A stretch of 64,000 nt of DNA from Rhizophagus irregularis. Lineage: Eukaryota > Glomeromycota > Glomeromycetes > Glomerales > Glomeraceae. The notes under the pieces were generated by a model. That model was not told where the DNA came from, searched no databases, and worked only from the letters and a program-made list of their open reading frames with translations. Each line of letters starts with the position of its first letter. The first letter of the stretch is position 1. Shown piece by piece: positions 23,401 to 34,100 of this stretch. The DNA lies in the NCBI RefSeq assembly GCF_026210795.1, contig NC_089455.1, forward strand, positions 2,666,001-2,730,000. The letters run 5' to 3'. Position numbers and translations under genes: made by a program.

Positions 23401-25943
23401 ATCAACGACAATGTCATATTACTAATTTATTTTTAATGGCTAATTCTTCTTCTGTTTTTATTCAATCTCTTTTTATTTATAGATTGAGTTTAATTCAATA
23501 TAATTTTTTGATTCCTATTTCTCCCCTTTTAATTAAAGATTGGTCTATATGGTCTTCTTTATTTTCTTTTAAGAAAGATTATATCGCATGCACTATTGCT
23601 CTCTTGTCTTCTACTCCTTTTCGTTTGCTTCATACTCAACTTTCGAAGCTTTCCGAATTTGTCCTTGTTAGATGGACGCGTTGCCTTTATTTGAATGCAT
23701 GACGCCTAAAGCCTTTAAAGCCTATTTTCCCATCCTGCGTAAACGACAACTGTTTTATTTATCTCAGCTTGTTACTCCCCAAGGAACTCATTTAATTTCC
23801 TGGAAGGCTTACTATGACAATTTGGTTGGACGACGTGGCCGCAGCCGTAGTCCACTTATTGGTACAAAGATATTCAACAAGCTACCACTATTCCCGACTC
23901 CAATAATCGTTTGCTGGACCAATTTAATTTTACGCCTACGATTGACTCTTCCTTTTATGATTTGACTCCTTGTTTATCTTCTCCTCCTACTACAAAAAAT
24001 TGGATTGTCACGTTGGATGATTATGGTTCTCCTTTTTTTGGCAAACAACTTCTAGTCCAAGCTAGTCGTGGTACTTGTTCTATTGTTCACTGGATTTCTC
24101 CTGATTGTGAATCCTCACCTGGTGATCTCATCAGACTTTCTCCTTGTCCTGGTTGTGCTGCTCATATTCCTCTGCCTCCTTCCAAAAAATGGAATGCTGA
24201 TTTAACCCTTTGTACACCTACGGTCTCTCTACAACATTCGCTTATTCTGCCCACCACCAACGAGCGGATTAAACGTACTACTTCTGAAGTGACTTCCCCT
24301 TTTACTTGGGCTGATATAGAAGATGGTGTCCGTCTTTATTATAGTAGACTGGAATTTGACATTGATTCTTCTCCAGCAAATACCACTGTAGCTTCCGTTA
24401 CTCCTGTTACTATTGAATCATCGGCTACTGCTGTTTTTGCTAACTCCCCGTTGGTCATTTCTTCAGACTCGCGTTACATCTTTTTCACTCGATTGGATCT
24501 CTTACAATTTAGCACTCCCCGATGTTTCTATGGGTCGGCTTGGTTCAATGCAAATAGTCCCCTCCCTGATGCAGGCTTTCCCAACTCCATCGCCACCTAT
24601 GCTCACGGTCTTATTCGTGATAACCCTTCTTCTTCTCGAGCTGAAGCTGCTGCTATTTACGCTGTTTTAACTATCTCTCCTCGCGACTCTGAAGTTACTA
24701 TTTATACTGACTCACAAACTGCCATTGATGGTCTTCGAAGTTGTTTTTCCTCTATCTACTCAAATAGTCGTTTGTACTATAAAACTACAAATTTTGAACT
24801 TTGGGCTATTATCGAGCGAACCATCTTCTCTAAAAATTTGACTGTCCTTCCCGTCAAAGTTAAAGCTCATTCTGGCAATTATTTAAACGATTTTGCTGAT
24901 TCCTTGGCCAATACCGCCCATACCGCGTCATCCAGTATATTGATCTCTGGAATAGACCTGGCCTCTGCCCATGATTTTGTCTTAATTTATGACAATGATG
25001 TTGTCTGTGAATCTAATCCGCGACACCTTCTTCAACAATACTATCAAACGCAGTTAATGCGCGATTTGTTAAGCTTAACGCGATTTCACTTTATTTCTTT
25101 ATTATCAACTAATATAGATTATATTGTTGACTGGGAACTTACTTGGTTCACTCTAAATTTCAAGCCCTCTCATGACGCGTCCTTTACTCCTGAGCACGCT
25201 TCAAGACACCTAACCTTTAAATTCAAACTTTTCTTAGATGATTTGCCTACATTGGAAAAGCTTAAACGGACCCGACCCTAGTAACATACATGGACGAATT
25301 AACTTGCCGTTCTTGTATCGACCGCTTGGAAGACCTGATGCACCTTTTTATGTGCAAAAAGCGACGTCTGCCTATGCAACAAATTCTCCAATCTTATCAA
25401 AATCATTTGATTTCCAAACTTCTGGAAGCGAGCAATTTGGCTGATATTGATCCTTCTCCATTCATAGCTAAACTTACTTCTTTCTTTATGCTCGGTCCCT
25501 TTTCATCTACAAATTGGTCCTCCTTTGCCCTTATCCGTGGTTGCTTACCCAAACTCTTCATCGACTTATTTGTTGATCTATCCATTCCAAGAACTTCTGC
25601 GATTAAAGTTATCGCTGCTATTCATAACAATTTTGTCCAGAAATTCAGAAGACGAATCTGGAATCTGCGTTCTTATGAAAAAAGTAGATGGGAAAACGCG
25701 ATGAACATTACCTATAAGTTGAAAACTACTCCGAAGCCATCTAATCTGCCATTGTCGACGTACATACCTTACTCATCTTTACCACCTCCGACCCTACACG
25801 TTTCACGTGACTCCGGAACCGATTGGTTTACGAACTCGATGAAATATGGTTTGCCATGGTTTAATCACTTTTCGGGTTTTATGGGTCGTCTAACGGTGCT
25901 ACTTAATAACAGCTTTTGCAGGATGGTGTGTCGATTTTTATAG
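20419..25943 (+). pseudogene. Non-LTR retrotransposon (APE, RT, RNase H, CCHC), broken
   Basis: One polyprotein is spread over several frames. An APE-type endonuclease comes first: FNVNGL near 20450, GDFN near 20880 and SDHNP near 21145. A reverse transcriptase (about 22090-23300) follows, with DISKAFD, GIDQGEVISPLLW and the FMDD catalytic box. RNase H I (about 24500-24940) has RAEAAAIYA, IYTDSQTA and the late NDFADSLA. The C-terminus has a C-x2-C-x8-H-x3-C knuckle near 25300. Frame breaks lie near 20660, 21061 (TGA), 21140, 21270, 22080, 23700, 23900 and 25280. The first RNase H aspartate is Tyr (FYGSAWF). The copy cannot make an intact protein unless some breaks are assembly errors. The reading frame starts right at the palindrome's inner end. 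The 3' part to 26191 is T-rich, non-coding, with an AATAAAG near 26161. Confidence 0.9.
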
Positions 25944-26348
25944 TGGGCGTGCTATTTGTTATTTTGTTAGCATAGTTGCTTCTACTTTGGTTGGAATATA
26001 TCGGGAAGATCTGGGGAAATTTAGTGTAATGCGATTTTTCTTTTTTTAGATTAATTTTTTACTTTATTTTTTCTTAGGAGACTATATAGCTTTGTTTTTA
26101 GTTAGTTTTATTTTTATCTTTTTTTTTATTTTTGTAAATTGTATAAGTTCGAATAATTTTAATAAAGATAAAGGCTACTATGCCACGTTTGCCTGGTTTT
26201 TGACCAGTGATATTACATTATTATGATTTTTTTTTCTTTTTAGTTAATTAACCAATAGAATTCAAGCAAATCTTAAGGTAAGATTTTATATAAAAGTAAA
26301 ATTTCTACTGGTAATATATCTTAATAGTAAGCGAGGTCCTAATCAGGT

Positions 26349-26934
26349 GCTATAGGACCCCAAATTATTATAATTGAAGTCATATATTACTATGTTTTAA
26401 ACTTTATTTTTCTTTTAACATGTAATTTTATTAAGTTAATATTATTTTTTACCATAGAAAAAAATGTTTCTTTTAAAGAGAAGAATCTTTTAATACCAAA
26501 ATCTTGTGAATCTACTGATTAGAATTTGAGATAAGTATCATTATACAGGCAAAATTTGGCAAAAAAATATACGCTTTTTCACTACAAAAAAATAAAAATT
26601 ACTATTATTAAATATTACTTTTTAAGTAACAAAATTATAGATAATAGGAGGGCAATTATTATTACAAAGTTTTGTATCTATAGCTTTAAAAGTAAGTTTA
26701 AGATGACAAGGGTAAATTTTTAGCATAGAAGATATAATCTTAATTATAATTGTCTGAAGTCCTGATGCTATACAGTCAACTCTTTATAATCACATATTTG
26801 GACAGTCCATATTTGGTGATTATAAAGAGATGTGACTATATAAAAAATTTCTTATATTAGTATATCATAATTCCGGCCAAAAATTAACATAATTTTGGAC
26901 AAAATTATACTTAAAATTTTATTGTAACATAACT
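26349..26934. other. AT-rich DNA with a pogo-like inverted repeat
   Basis: No gene. At about 26772-26850 CAGTCAACTCTTTATAATCAC is followed, after a short loop, by GTGATTATAAAGAGATGTGACT. This is like the two ends of a pogo/Tigger-type MITE brought together with almost no interior. Boundaries and superfamily are uncertain. Confidence 0.45.
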
Positions 26935-27325
26935 CTGCCAATATTAATCGTAGAGAGATGATATTACTGCCATTTGATTCGTCTTGATAAGATGGTTCTA
27001 ATGGTATAAAATACATTGAAATCCAATCACTAGATTAATTTCTAAAATTAAAAAAATATTAATAGTTTTTGTGTAATAACTCTGCCAATATTGATCCTAA
27101 AGTGACGATCTTACTACCATTCGATTCATCTTAATGCGACAAATCTAATGGTATAAAATACATCGAAATCCAATCACTAAATCAATTTCTGAAATTAAAA
27201 AATATTAAATAGTTTTTAAGTAGTAACTCTGTTAATATTAATCACAGAGAAATGAGCTTATCACCATTTGATTCGCCTTAATGAGGTGATTCCAATGAGC
27301 TATTAATCGTCCTTTTACAATTACT
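26935..27325 (+). repeat. Tandem array of a unit of about 145 bp
   Basis: Three diverged tandem copies begin at about 26930 (AACTCTGCCAATATTAATCG), 27078 and 27223. Each has, in the same order, AGAGATGA, ACCATTCGATTCGTCTTAAT, a GGTTCTAATG or ATTCCAATGAGCTA block and CAATCACTAGATTAATTTC. This is the forward order of the four-motif unit found inside the hAT MITE (361-925) and the CACTG palindrome. Confidence 0.75.
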
Positions 27326-27589
27326 AGCTAGGTACTGAGAAATTTAGCAAAATGTTAAATAGCGCAGTAAACGTAAATCAAGAAATATAATAATATCGAT
27401 GCTTAATATTTTGTTGAATAACTTATCAGCTAGTTATCGTAAAAAGATAAAACTCATGACCACGAAAATAAAAAGGATTTTACTGCGGACACTACAACCA
27501 ATAGCATGAAGGTACAGGGATTAGTGTAATTAGACTGCATTATGGTGAATTAGTGTGTACGGTTAGGCCGCACATTTCAACTAAGGGTT

Positions 27590-27725
27590 ATGGTTAGTGT
27601 TTTGAATGGGTCAGGTCAGGTTGAGTAATCTGTCTTACCCGACCTGACAAAAAAAATTGGATCAGGTAACCCGTCTTATCTGACCTGACCTATTGATCCG
27701 TTAACCTGTGTATCAAAAATGACTA
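27590..27725. mobile_element. Solo end of a hAT-like MITE (GACCTGACC array)
   Basis: After TAGTGTTTTGAATGGGTCAG the DNA has a GC-rich run with repeated GGTCAGGT, CCGACCTGAC and TGACCTGACC. This looks like the subterminal arrays of the hAT elements in this window, but no matching opposite end was found, so it may be a truncated end. Confidence 0.4.
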
Positions 27726-28640
27726 AAAAAATAAAAAAAACCTGGGTTTTTTAATTGAAAACGTCTAACCTGACGTTTTTAGTTAAAGAAAAGTTTTTTT
27801 TTAATGAAAAATGTCGAATCTGACATTTTTTAGTTAAAAAAAAACAAAAAACGCTAAATTTGACATTTTTCTGTTAAAAAAGTAACGTTTTGGCATTTTT
27901 TTTAATATTTATTATCCCTTGACTTAAGGGTCATTTATGGACATCAGTCATTTTGAAAAATTTCTATACGGGTTTTGGGTTTTAGAGCGGTCTTAGTTTC
28001 TCCTTTTTTTTCGTCTGCAGATTTTAAATTTTATGATAGATGTATTGTCTTTATCCTTCCATTTATGATCAAATAACTTGCTTTGCGTGTTTATTTGAAA
28101 TATATGCTGGACTTTTCGTATTTACTCGCAGAATATTGGGTTTTCTGCATCGTATTTATATAGTATCATTTTTTATTAAATTTCTTTTTATAGCTAATAT
28201 GCGTTACTCTTTCTTAGCCGATGTGCTTCCTTTCTCGCTACAAATTTGTGCTCCTGGTCTTTCTAGGATTTTATTATCTGCTGGGATCGTCAGAGTAGTT
28301 AAACAGTCCTCGTCTGAACTTGTATGTTAACCTTCGTTATTGTGAGTTGAGATTGTTTAAACCTGGGTAGTTGACCTGAAATTTTGCTATTTGTGGTTTA
28401 AAGTTGAGGTATATGAATTTGGTTTTTATAGATTAGTTTCTTCTCTATATGTACTTTTTCATGCAACTATTTCATTTTTGTTTTTTCTTATGTTTGTTAT
28501 CTCTTGTATAGTATGTTTTGAGTGCACATAATAATAAATAAAGTATGACGGTTAGTACTTCAAATGTGAGTTGTGAGGATCTTTATAACTCTTTTCTCGT
28601 GGATTACCAGATTAGTCCCAAACCAGTTAGAGCTTTAGTT
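27726..28640. other. Intergenic DNA of unknown content
   Basis: From 27745 to 27900 there are four diverged direct repeats containing AATCTGACATTTTTAGTTAA. From about 27990 to 28560 the DNA is less AT-rich and T-rich on this strand, possibly part of an old transposon. I could not identify coding sequence with family motifs. Confidence 0.35.
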
Positions 28641-29790
28641 TATTCATTTTAACTCCTCTTTTTTATTGTTTTTTCATTTTTGACGTCCTCTTTTTATTGT
28701 TTTTCATTTTCATTCCTGATGCCTCCTTTTTATTATTTTTTATTTCTAAGGTTTCCTTTTACTGTTTTTTGATTTTTTTCATTTATAATGCCTCTCTTTT
28801 GATATTTATTCATTTTTAACTCCTCATTTTTATTGTTTTTCAGTTTTGATGTTCTCTTTTATTGTTTTTAATTCCTGATACTCTTTTTTTTATTGTTCCT
28901 ATTTCTGATGCTTTCCTTTTATTGTTCTTTGATCCTGATACCTTTCTTTTGCTGTTTTTTCATTCCTAATTAGGGATGTCAAAAGTTCAGTTATAACCGA
29001 TTATAACCAGTTTTTATCAGTTCAGTTACAGTTCGGTTTCAGTCCACAGATCGACCGGTTAACCATCGGTTTTATATATAAAAAAAACTGACAAAAAAAC
29101 CGATCAGTTAATCATATATTCCAAAAGAAAAAAATGTTTCTTTCGTTAATTATATTGAGAATACTATTAAAAATTATGATTTTGGTGTTTATTTATATAT
29201 ATAGTATTCTTATTTTTGAAATAATAAGAAAATTTTTTATGCGTCGATCACGTGATTTTTCGTTCTGCTGAAAAAAAAAAAATCACAAAATTGACATTAT
29301 TATTGTAAAAAAAAAATTATAATTTTAAGGAATATTATCAAATAAAATTATAATTAACACTTTCTAACATTAGTTCATTCAATTTTGCAGTAATTTTGCG
29401 ATCAGTTTTGCAATTCGGTTTTATCGGTCGGTTTTGCAGTCAGTTCAGTTTCAGCTGAAAACCACGGTTTTAAAACCAAAACCGAACCAAACTGACTGTT
29501 GGCATCCCTATTCCTAATGCCTTTTCATTTTTGACACTCTCCTTTAACTGTTGCTTTCTTTTTCTTATTTTTCATTCCTGACATCTCTCTTTTGCTGTTT
29601 ATTCATTTCTAACTCCTTTTTTTATTTTTAATTTCTATATTCTTTGCTCTGATGCTTCCCTTTTTATCATTCTTCATTCCTGGTTTCTGTTGTTTAATGC
29701 CTCTCTTTGTTATTTTATTTGAAACACTTTCCTTTTACTATGGTTCCTTTTCATTGTTATTTATCATCCTTATTTTTATCATTACCTTCT
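28640..29790 (+). repeat. Degenerate minisatellite interrupted by a hAT MITE
   Basis: Imperfect units of about 30 bp, of the type TTTTATTGTTTTTCATTCCT plus GATGCCTCC, run from about 28640 to 28970 and resume at about 29519-29790 on the other side of the MITE at 28971-29510. Unit order and spacing vary. No coding potential recognised. Confidence 0.65.
28971..29510. mobile_element. hAT MITE, 540 bp
   Basis: Ends TAGGGATGTCAAAAGTTCAG and the inverted complement of TAGGGATGCCAACAGTCAGT are flanked by a perfect 8-bp duplication TTCCTAAT (28963-28970 and 29511-29518). Inside the ends are repeated CAGTTCAGTT, AACCGGTT and GGTTCGGTT-like words, a subterminal array. The core is AT-rich and non-coding. 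The insertion target is the minisatellite, which also supplies the duplicated bases. Confidence 0.93.
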
Positions 29791-30169
29791 TTTTTATTTT
29801 TCTAGATTCAAGAAGATGATTCCTAAATATAAAAAATGTTAGATTAATCATAATTTATGAAAAGTTCACCTAGAAATAAAAAATTTTAAGAAAATTGGTT
29901 TTAAATTAAAAAGTAATGTAAATAATCAGTTATAAAATATAGTAGTAAATAAATTTTTTTTTTTTAAATAAGGAGTGTGAATTGTACAATTTTGAATTAA
30001 AATTTAAATTTATTATAAAATAAAATTGAGCTAATTAAATAATTGGTATTATTATGTACTGTACGAATTTGATACAAAATTTTGTACGTTACTAATTATA
30101 TATGTAAATTTTTTAATTTTATCAGTTATACGCAAATATAATATAAATTATAGGTATAGTGATAAACTA
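29791..30169. other. AT-rich DNA
   Basis: 379 bp, over 80 percent A+T by eye. A TGTACGTTAC and a GTACTGTACGAATT word near 30055-30090 resemble the GTAC element that follows. Nothing else supportable. Confidence 0.35.
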
Positions 30170-30240
30170 AGTATAGTGATAAACTGTACTGTACGAATTT
30201 TTTTAATTTATCGTACAGCGCTTTATATAGTACTGTACTA

Positions 30241-31456
30241 GGACCCCGGAAACTATATATATAGGTTGTTTCAAAATTTAAAAATTTACTATGATCTTTA
30301 CCCAAGTTAAGCCAAAAATTTACTAATAACGTTACCCAGTTTACTAGTAACCTTAAATCTTTCCTATAAGTGTTACCCAAAATAAAAATAACCTGTTTTG
30401 GTTTTTATAACCTGATTTTATTATTAATTATTATAGAAATTAACCAAATATTGTTACTATAACACTAATTACATGTTTTTGTGAAAAAAAATTAAAAATT
30501 TCCCAAGAATTTCCTTCCAAACATAGACGATCAGGTAAACTTGCAACATTATTTATATCCAAGCAACTGTTATTAAAATGATAAATAACTTGCTTTGGAG
30601 TTATATAAGCAAATTTATTACCACCAGATTTACATATTTGAGAAAATAAGTTGTCATCGGTATTGACAAATGTAGCAACTGAAATATAAAATAAAGAATC
30701 TATGTTTTGAGAAAAAGAAACATAAGCATATCGCATAGATATTAATCTATATAGTGATAATATTTTTCCTAAAAATATACTTTCCTTTGATATATATAAA
30801 ATAAATCAGTTTTCTCTTAATGGATTATTATCAGTTACATTTGCACGAGAAATGTTTGGGACTATAATGAAAATCTAATAAATAATAGAATAAATTATTT
30901 ACTATTAAAAACTCATTAAATATACCATTAATATATTGAGGTAATCCAATATTTTCTAAATTTTTCCTTCCTATCCATCTTTCTTTTCGCAATCTAATTG
31001 TTAGTTCTGAAGTACCATCTTTTCGGAAAAATTCTGAAATTAACAAATTTTTGATTTTATTTTAAAAAATGCAAGCTGAAAGTTCCAAAAATAGTTCTAC
31101 TTTTCCAAGTTTAGAATATTTTTACCTGATAATGAATATGATTCTGATGATTTTGATTTTCTAGGATATGAAAAAAAAAAAAAATTTTCGATCATTTTTA
31201 ACATTTATATGATATATATAAAATACCCCCTTAAAAATATATATATAATTGTTACCCACTATAGTAACAACCGAAAAATGAATCATAAGATCATTACCCA
31301 TTTTATATAATAACAATCTGGCCCTTACCCAATTTAACAAAAAACCTAAATCATGTTTATAATAAAATTACCCGACTTAAGCAATAACAATTTTTGATTT
31401 TTTATAATAACTTTACCCAGTTTACCGGTAACCTTTATATGAAGTTTCCGGGGTCC
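30241..31456 (-). mobile_element. TA-flanked element with GGACCCCGGAAACT termini
   Basis: The ends GGACCCCGGAAACT and AGTTTCCGGGGTCC are perfect inverted repeats, flanked by TA on both sides (30239-30240 and 31457-31458). Near both ends there are many TTACCC words: at least three from 30295 to 30380 and five from 31250 to 31430. All are in the same orientation rather than inverted. The interior holds degraded minus-strand reading frames (30440-31200). The TA duplication would fit a Tc1/mariner-like or related source, but no transposase motif is recognisable. Confidence 0.75.
30440..31200 (-). pseudogene. Unidentified gene fragment inside the TA-flanked element
   Basis: On the minus strand, 31046-30831 reads a 71-residue segment containing RLRKERWIGRKNLENIGLPQ. 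An AG acceptor just upstream could join it to an earlier exon near 31200-31115 that contains YPRKSKSSES. A second frame, 30736-30440, reads 98 residues including NNSCLDINNVASLPDRLCLE. I do not recognise a family. It may be a captured host gene fragment or a decayed transposase. Confidence 0.4.
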
Positions 31457-31520
31457 TACTGTACTGTACTGTACGATAAATTTTTTAAAAAATTCGTACA
31501 GTACAGTTTATCTCTATACT

Positions 31521-31845
31521 GGTCGTACACGTATAAGAAAGATACATTTGCGTCGGTGCCACTGGGGTAGTTACACAGTTATAGTACAGTAGATCAAACG
31601 CGTCGCGTCTGTCACGTGATTTTAATTTCTATCTATTTTTATTTATTTGTTTCCAACTAGTTGTCTTAGGACCTTTTTTTACTCCGAGAAATAAAAGCGT
31701 TGTCTCTGAAACTTGTTTACTCTGAAATAAAAATATAATCCACAACCATTTTTAACTTTTGTTATCGTTTCTTTGATATTTGTCAAATATTTTAAAGAAC
31801 AGTATTTAATTACCTTCAGAAAAAAATTGAGCTTGTTCTGTTAAC
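31521..31845. other. Intergenic, promoter side of the 87-nt-repeat gene
   Basis: 325 bp. It contains CACGTGA at about 31613 and a pyrimidine-rich stretch toward the start codon at 31846. No further feature. Confidence 0.35.
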
Positions 31846-33468
31846 ATGGAAGGAGAACTTAGTACCACAAAAATAGAGACATCACAATCATCTCAACATG
31901 AATTTAAAGAAGTAGTTCACGAAAAAATTGATGATTCTCCAATAAAAATAGTGACATCTCAATCATCTCAACATGAATTTAAAGAAATTGAGGCTGAAGT
32001 AGTTCACGAAAAAGTTGATGATTCCCCAATAAAAATAGAGACATCTCAATCATCTCAACATGAATTTAAAGAAATCGAGGCTGAAGTAGTTCACGAAAAA
32101 GTTGATGATTCCCCAATAAAAATAGAGACATCTCAATCATCTCAACATGAATTTAAAAAAATCGAGGCTGAAGTAGTTCACGAAAAAGTTGATGATTCCC
32201 CAATAAAAATAGAGACATCTCAATCATCTCAACATGAATTTAAAGAAATCGAGGCTGAAGTAGTTCACGAAAAAGTTGATGATTCCCCAATAAAAATAGA
32301 GACATCTCAATCATCTCAACATGAATTTAAAAAAATCGAGGCTGAAGTAGTTCACGAAAAAGTTGATGATTCCCCAATAAAAATAGAGACATCTCAATCA
32401 TCTCAACATGAATTTAAAGAAATCGAGGCTGAAGTAGTTCACGAAAAAGTTGATGATTCCCCAATAAAAATAGAGACATCTCAATCATCTCAACATGAAT
32501 TTAAAGAAATCGAGGCTGAAGTAGTTCACGAAAAAGTTGATGATTCCCCAATAAAAATAGAGACATCTCAATCATCTCAACATGAATTTAAAGAAATCGA
32601 GGCTGAAGTAGTTCACGAAAAAGTTGATGATTCCCCAATAAAAATAGAGACATCTCCATCTCAACATGAATTTGAAGAAATCGAGGCTGAAGTAATTCAT
32701 GAAAACAAATGTCTCTCTCTTATCCCGTATGATGGATCTTTATTCTTTAACTCGTATGAGAAATCTTTATTCTTTAATTTGGCTGAGAAACAAGGAGGTT
32801 TGTAATTTATTATGTTATATTATTTTTTTTATATATTTACTAAAAACGTAATTTTAGATAATATGGCCGAGCCAAAGAAAGATGAGATGGAAGACGTGAA
32901 CATAGATTATCCGCGAACTTCTGAAAACGAAATTACTATTTCTGTTCACAAAGAATTGGAAGCAAGAGTCGCCATGTTAAAAGCCTTGCCGTCCCCCGAA
33001 CGCAAGAGAATTTTGGGGCTAACTCCTCGAAAAATTAGTGAGGCTTCAATTAAACAAACTAGTTCATCATCTGTTAACCGTTTTGCGAAAACGCACGAGA
33101 AAGCTTTTTCACAAATGCCGTCAATTATGACGCATTATGCTGCTCAAAAAACAAAAAAAGCTGAAGAAATTCAAGATGAAATCAATAGGAAGCGCAAAGA
33201 TCTAGGTGGTATGCAGCCATTAATTAAAAAGCGAAAATTAGCAAATAGTACTGCAAAGGAGGTCGCTAAGTCATCAGTTCGTCTTGGTGGTATGTCATAT
33301 ATATCTTTTATTATAGAATTTAATCTTGTATAACTAATAATATCTTCTTTAATTGAAGTTACTCAACATGTCTTAAAGAAGAAGACGAAAGAAGGTGTTG
33401 CAAAGAAACCAAAGCCATCTTTATTACCTAGAAGAGTGTCAGGAATACAAAAGAAAATGTCAAAATGA
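31846..33468 (+). CDS. Repeat-rich charged protein with a basic C-terminal half
   Basis: Three exons: 31846-32797, 32858-33289 and 33359-33468, with GT-AG introns and continuous phase, giving 497 residues. Residues about 9-285 are nine copies of a 29-residue acidic unit of the type KIETSQSSQHEF plus IEAEVVHEKVDDSPI. The coding DNA of the copies is almost identical. The C-terminal half is basic, with ALPSPERKRILGLTPRK, FAKTHEKAFSQMPSI and a Lys-rich tail ending GIQKKMSK. The FxxxHxxxFxxMxSI pattern resembles a motif of NuSAP-like spindle proteins, but this is a weak, tentative link. No membrane segment or signal peptide. A nuclear or microtubule role would fit the basic half; function is unknown. 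Confidence 0.8.
31870..32690 (+). repeat. 87-nt coding tandem repeat, nine copies
   Basis: The word ATTCCCCAAT recurs exactly every 87 nt at 32021, 32108, 32195, 32282, 32369, 32456, 32543 and 32630; the first and last units are more diverged. A single-base difference (KEIEAE against KKIEAE) alternates in units 2-5, which suggests one duplication of a two-unit block. Confidence 0.95.
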
Positions 33469-34100
33469 TCGGCAATTTATTAGAAACCGGCTTAACATTA
33501 ATGATAATGTATGAAAATCGTATGAAACATATGAACATCAATATGCATGTAAAGTTTTAGTTGGTGGAAAATTATTTTAATATGCAAATGGTTCATTATA
33601 AACAGATAATTATGAAAGTCCAAGTTCATTGCTAGGTATTATTTCACATTTTTCTAGTCAGAATTCTTTAGCAATTTTTAGCAGTCTAATACTCTAATTA
33701 CATCGGCTGAAAAGTCATTCCATATCAGCTTATTGTTTGAATTTAGTATGTTTCATTTGAAATATCTTCATGAAAGATGATGTGCAATCAAAAAATGTTA
33801 ACGTATTTTGCTTCATAGAAGTGAACTACTTGTAATATTTTTTGTTGTCCCTCATAATGTTTTGCTCTTTGCCAATACTTCACTATTATTCTTTGTGATG
33901 GACTAATCCGTTATCAATATTTATTAGAAAAAGATAAATAATCATACCCCTCTTCTTGTTATGTAATTATTGAAAATAAGGTTCATATATCATTTCTTGA
34001 ATAAAATATAATACTTTGAGTTTCCCATCATATCCAATTTCTTGTATAAAAATCATATTTTAATAGAGAGTCCATTCTCACGGGGTCCTGGGGACAAAAA
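33469..34100. other. 3' flank of the repeat gene
   Basis: AT-rich 3' region with AATAAA-like words near 34005. Nothing else supportable. Confidence 0.35.

Larger units (their letters stand above)
19325..26209 (+). mobile_element. Composite CACTG-ended element: palindrome plus LINE
   Basis: The 6885-bp unit begins CACTGGTCAAAAACC and ends GGTTTTTGACCAGTG, perfect 15-bp inverted termini, with a 3-bp duplication ATA (19322-19324 and 26210-26212). Removing the unit and one ATA gives a stretch that aligns, without gaps and with two mismatches over 23 nt, to the related uninterrupted MITE at 7717-7906. The whole block was therefore inserted as one piece. CACTR ends plus a 3-bp duplication fit the CACTA/EnSpm superfamily. 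Yet no CACTA transposase is seen: the content is a 1.1-kb palindrome (19326-20418) and a LINE-type coding block (20419-25943). How it moved is unresolved. Confidence 0.85.
19228..26340. mobile_element. Small MITE interrupted by the CACTG composite element
   Basis: Halves 19228-19324 and 26213-26340 together give a 225-bp element. It starts AGGACCTGCCTACTATTAA, ends in the inverted GTAAGCGAGGTCCT, and is flanked by AATCAGAT (19220-19227) and AATCAGGT (26341-26348), an 8-bp duplication with one mismatch. It is the same family as the uninterrupted copy at 7717-7906, read in the opposite orientation. Confidence 0.85.
30170..31520. mobile_element. GTAC-rich fold-back MITE, host of a nested element
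   Basis: The left arm AGTATAGTGATAAACTGTAC, then GTACGAATTTTTTTAATTTA and TCGTACAG (30170-30218), is matched in inverted orientation at about 31470-31520. The arms are interrupted by a second element at 30241-31456. The target duplication is not clear. Related GTACAGTACTGTACAG sequence is found near 62280. Confidence 0.65.

Noticed and set aside
26935-27325. CRISPR-like array
   Set aside because: Three diverged units of about 145 bp without spacer structure, in a eukaryotic genome.
28040-28330. 96-codon reading frame
   Set aside because: Hydrophobic because of a T-rich strand; no domain or leader.
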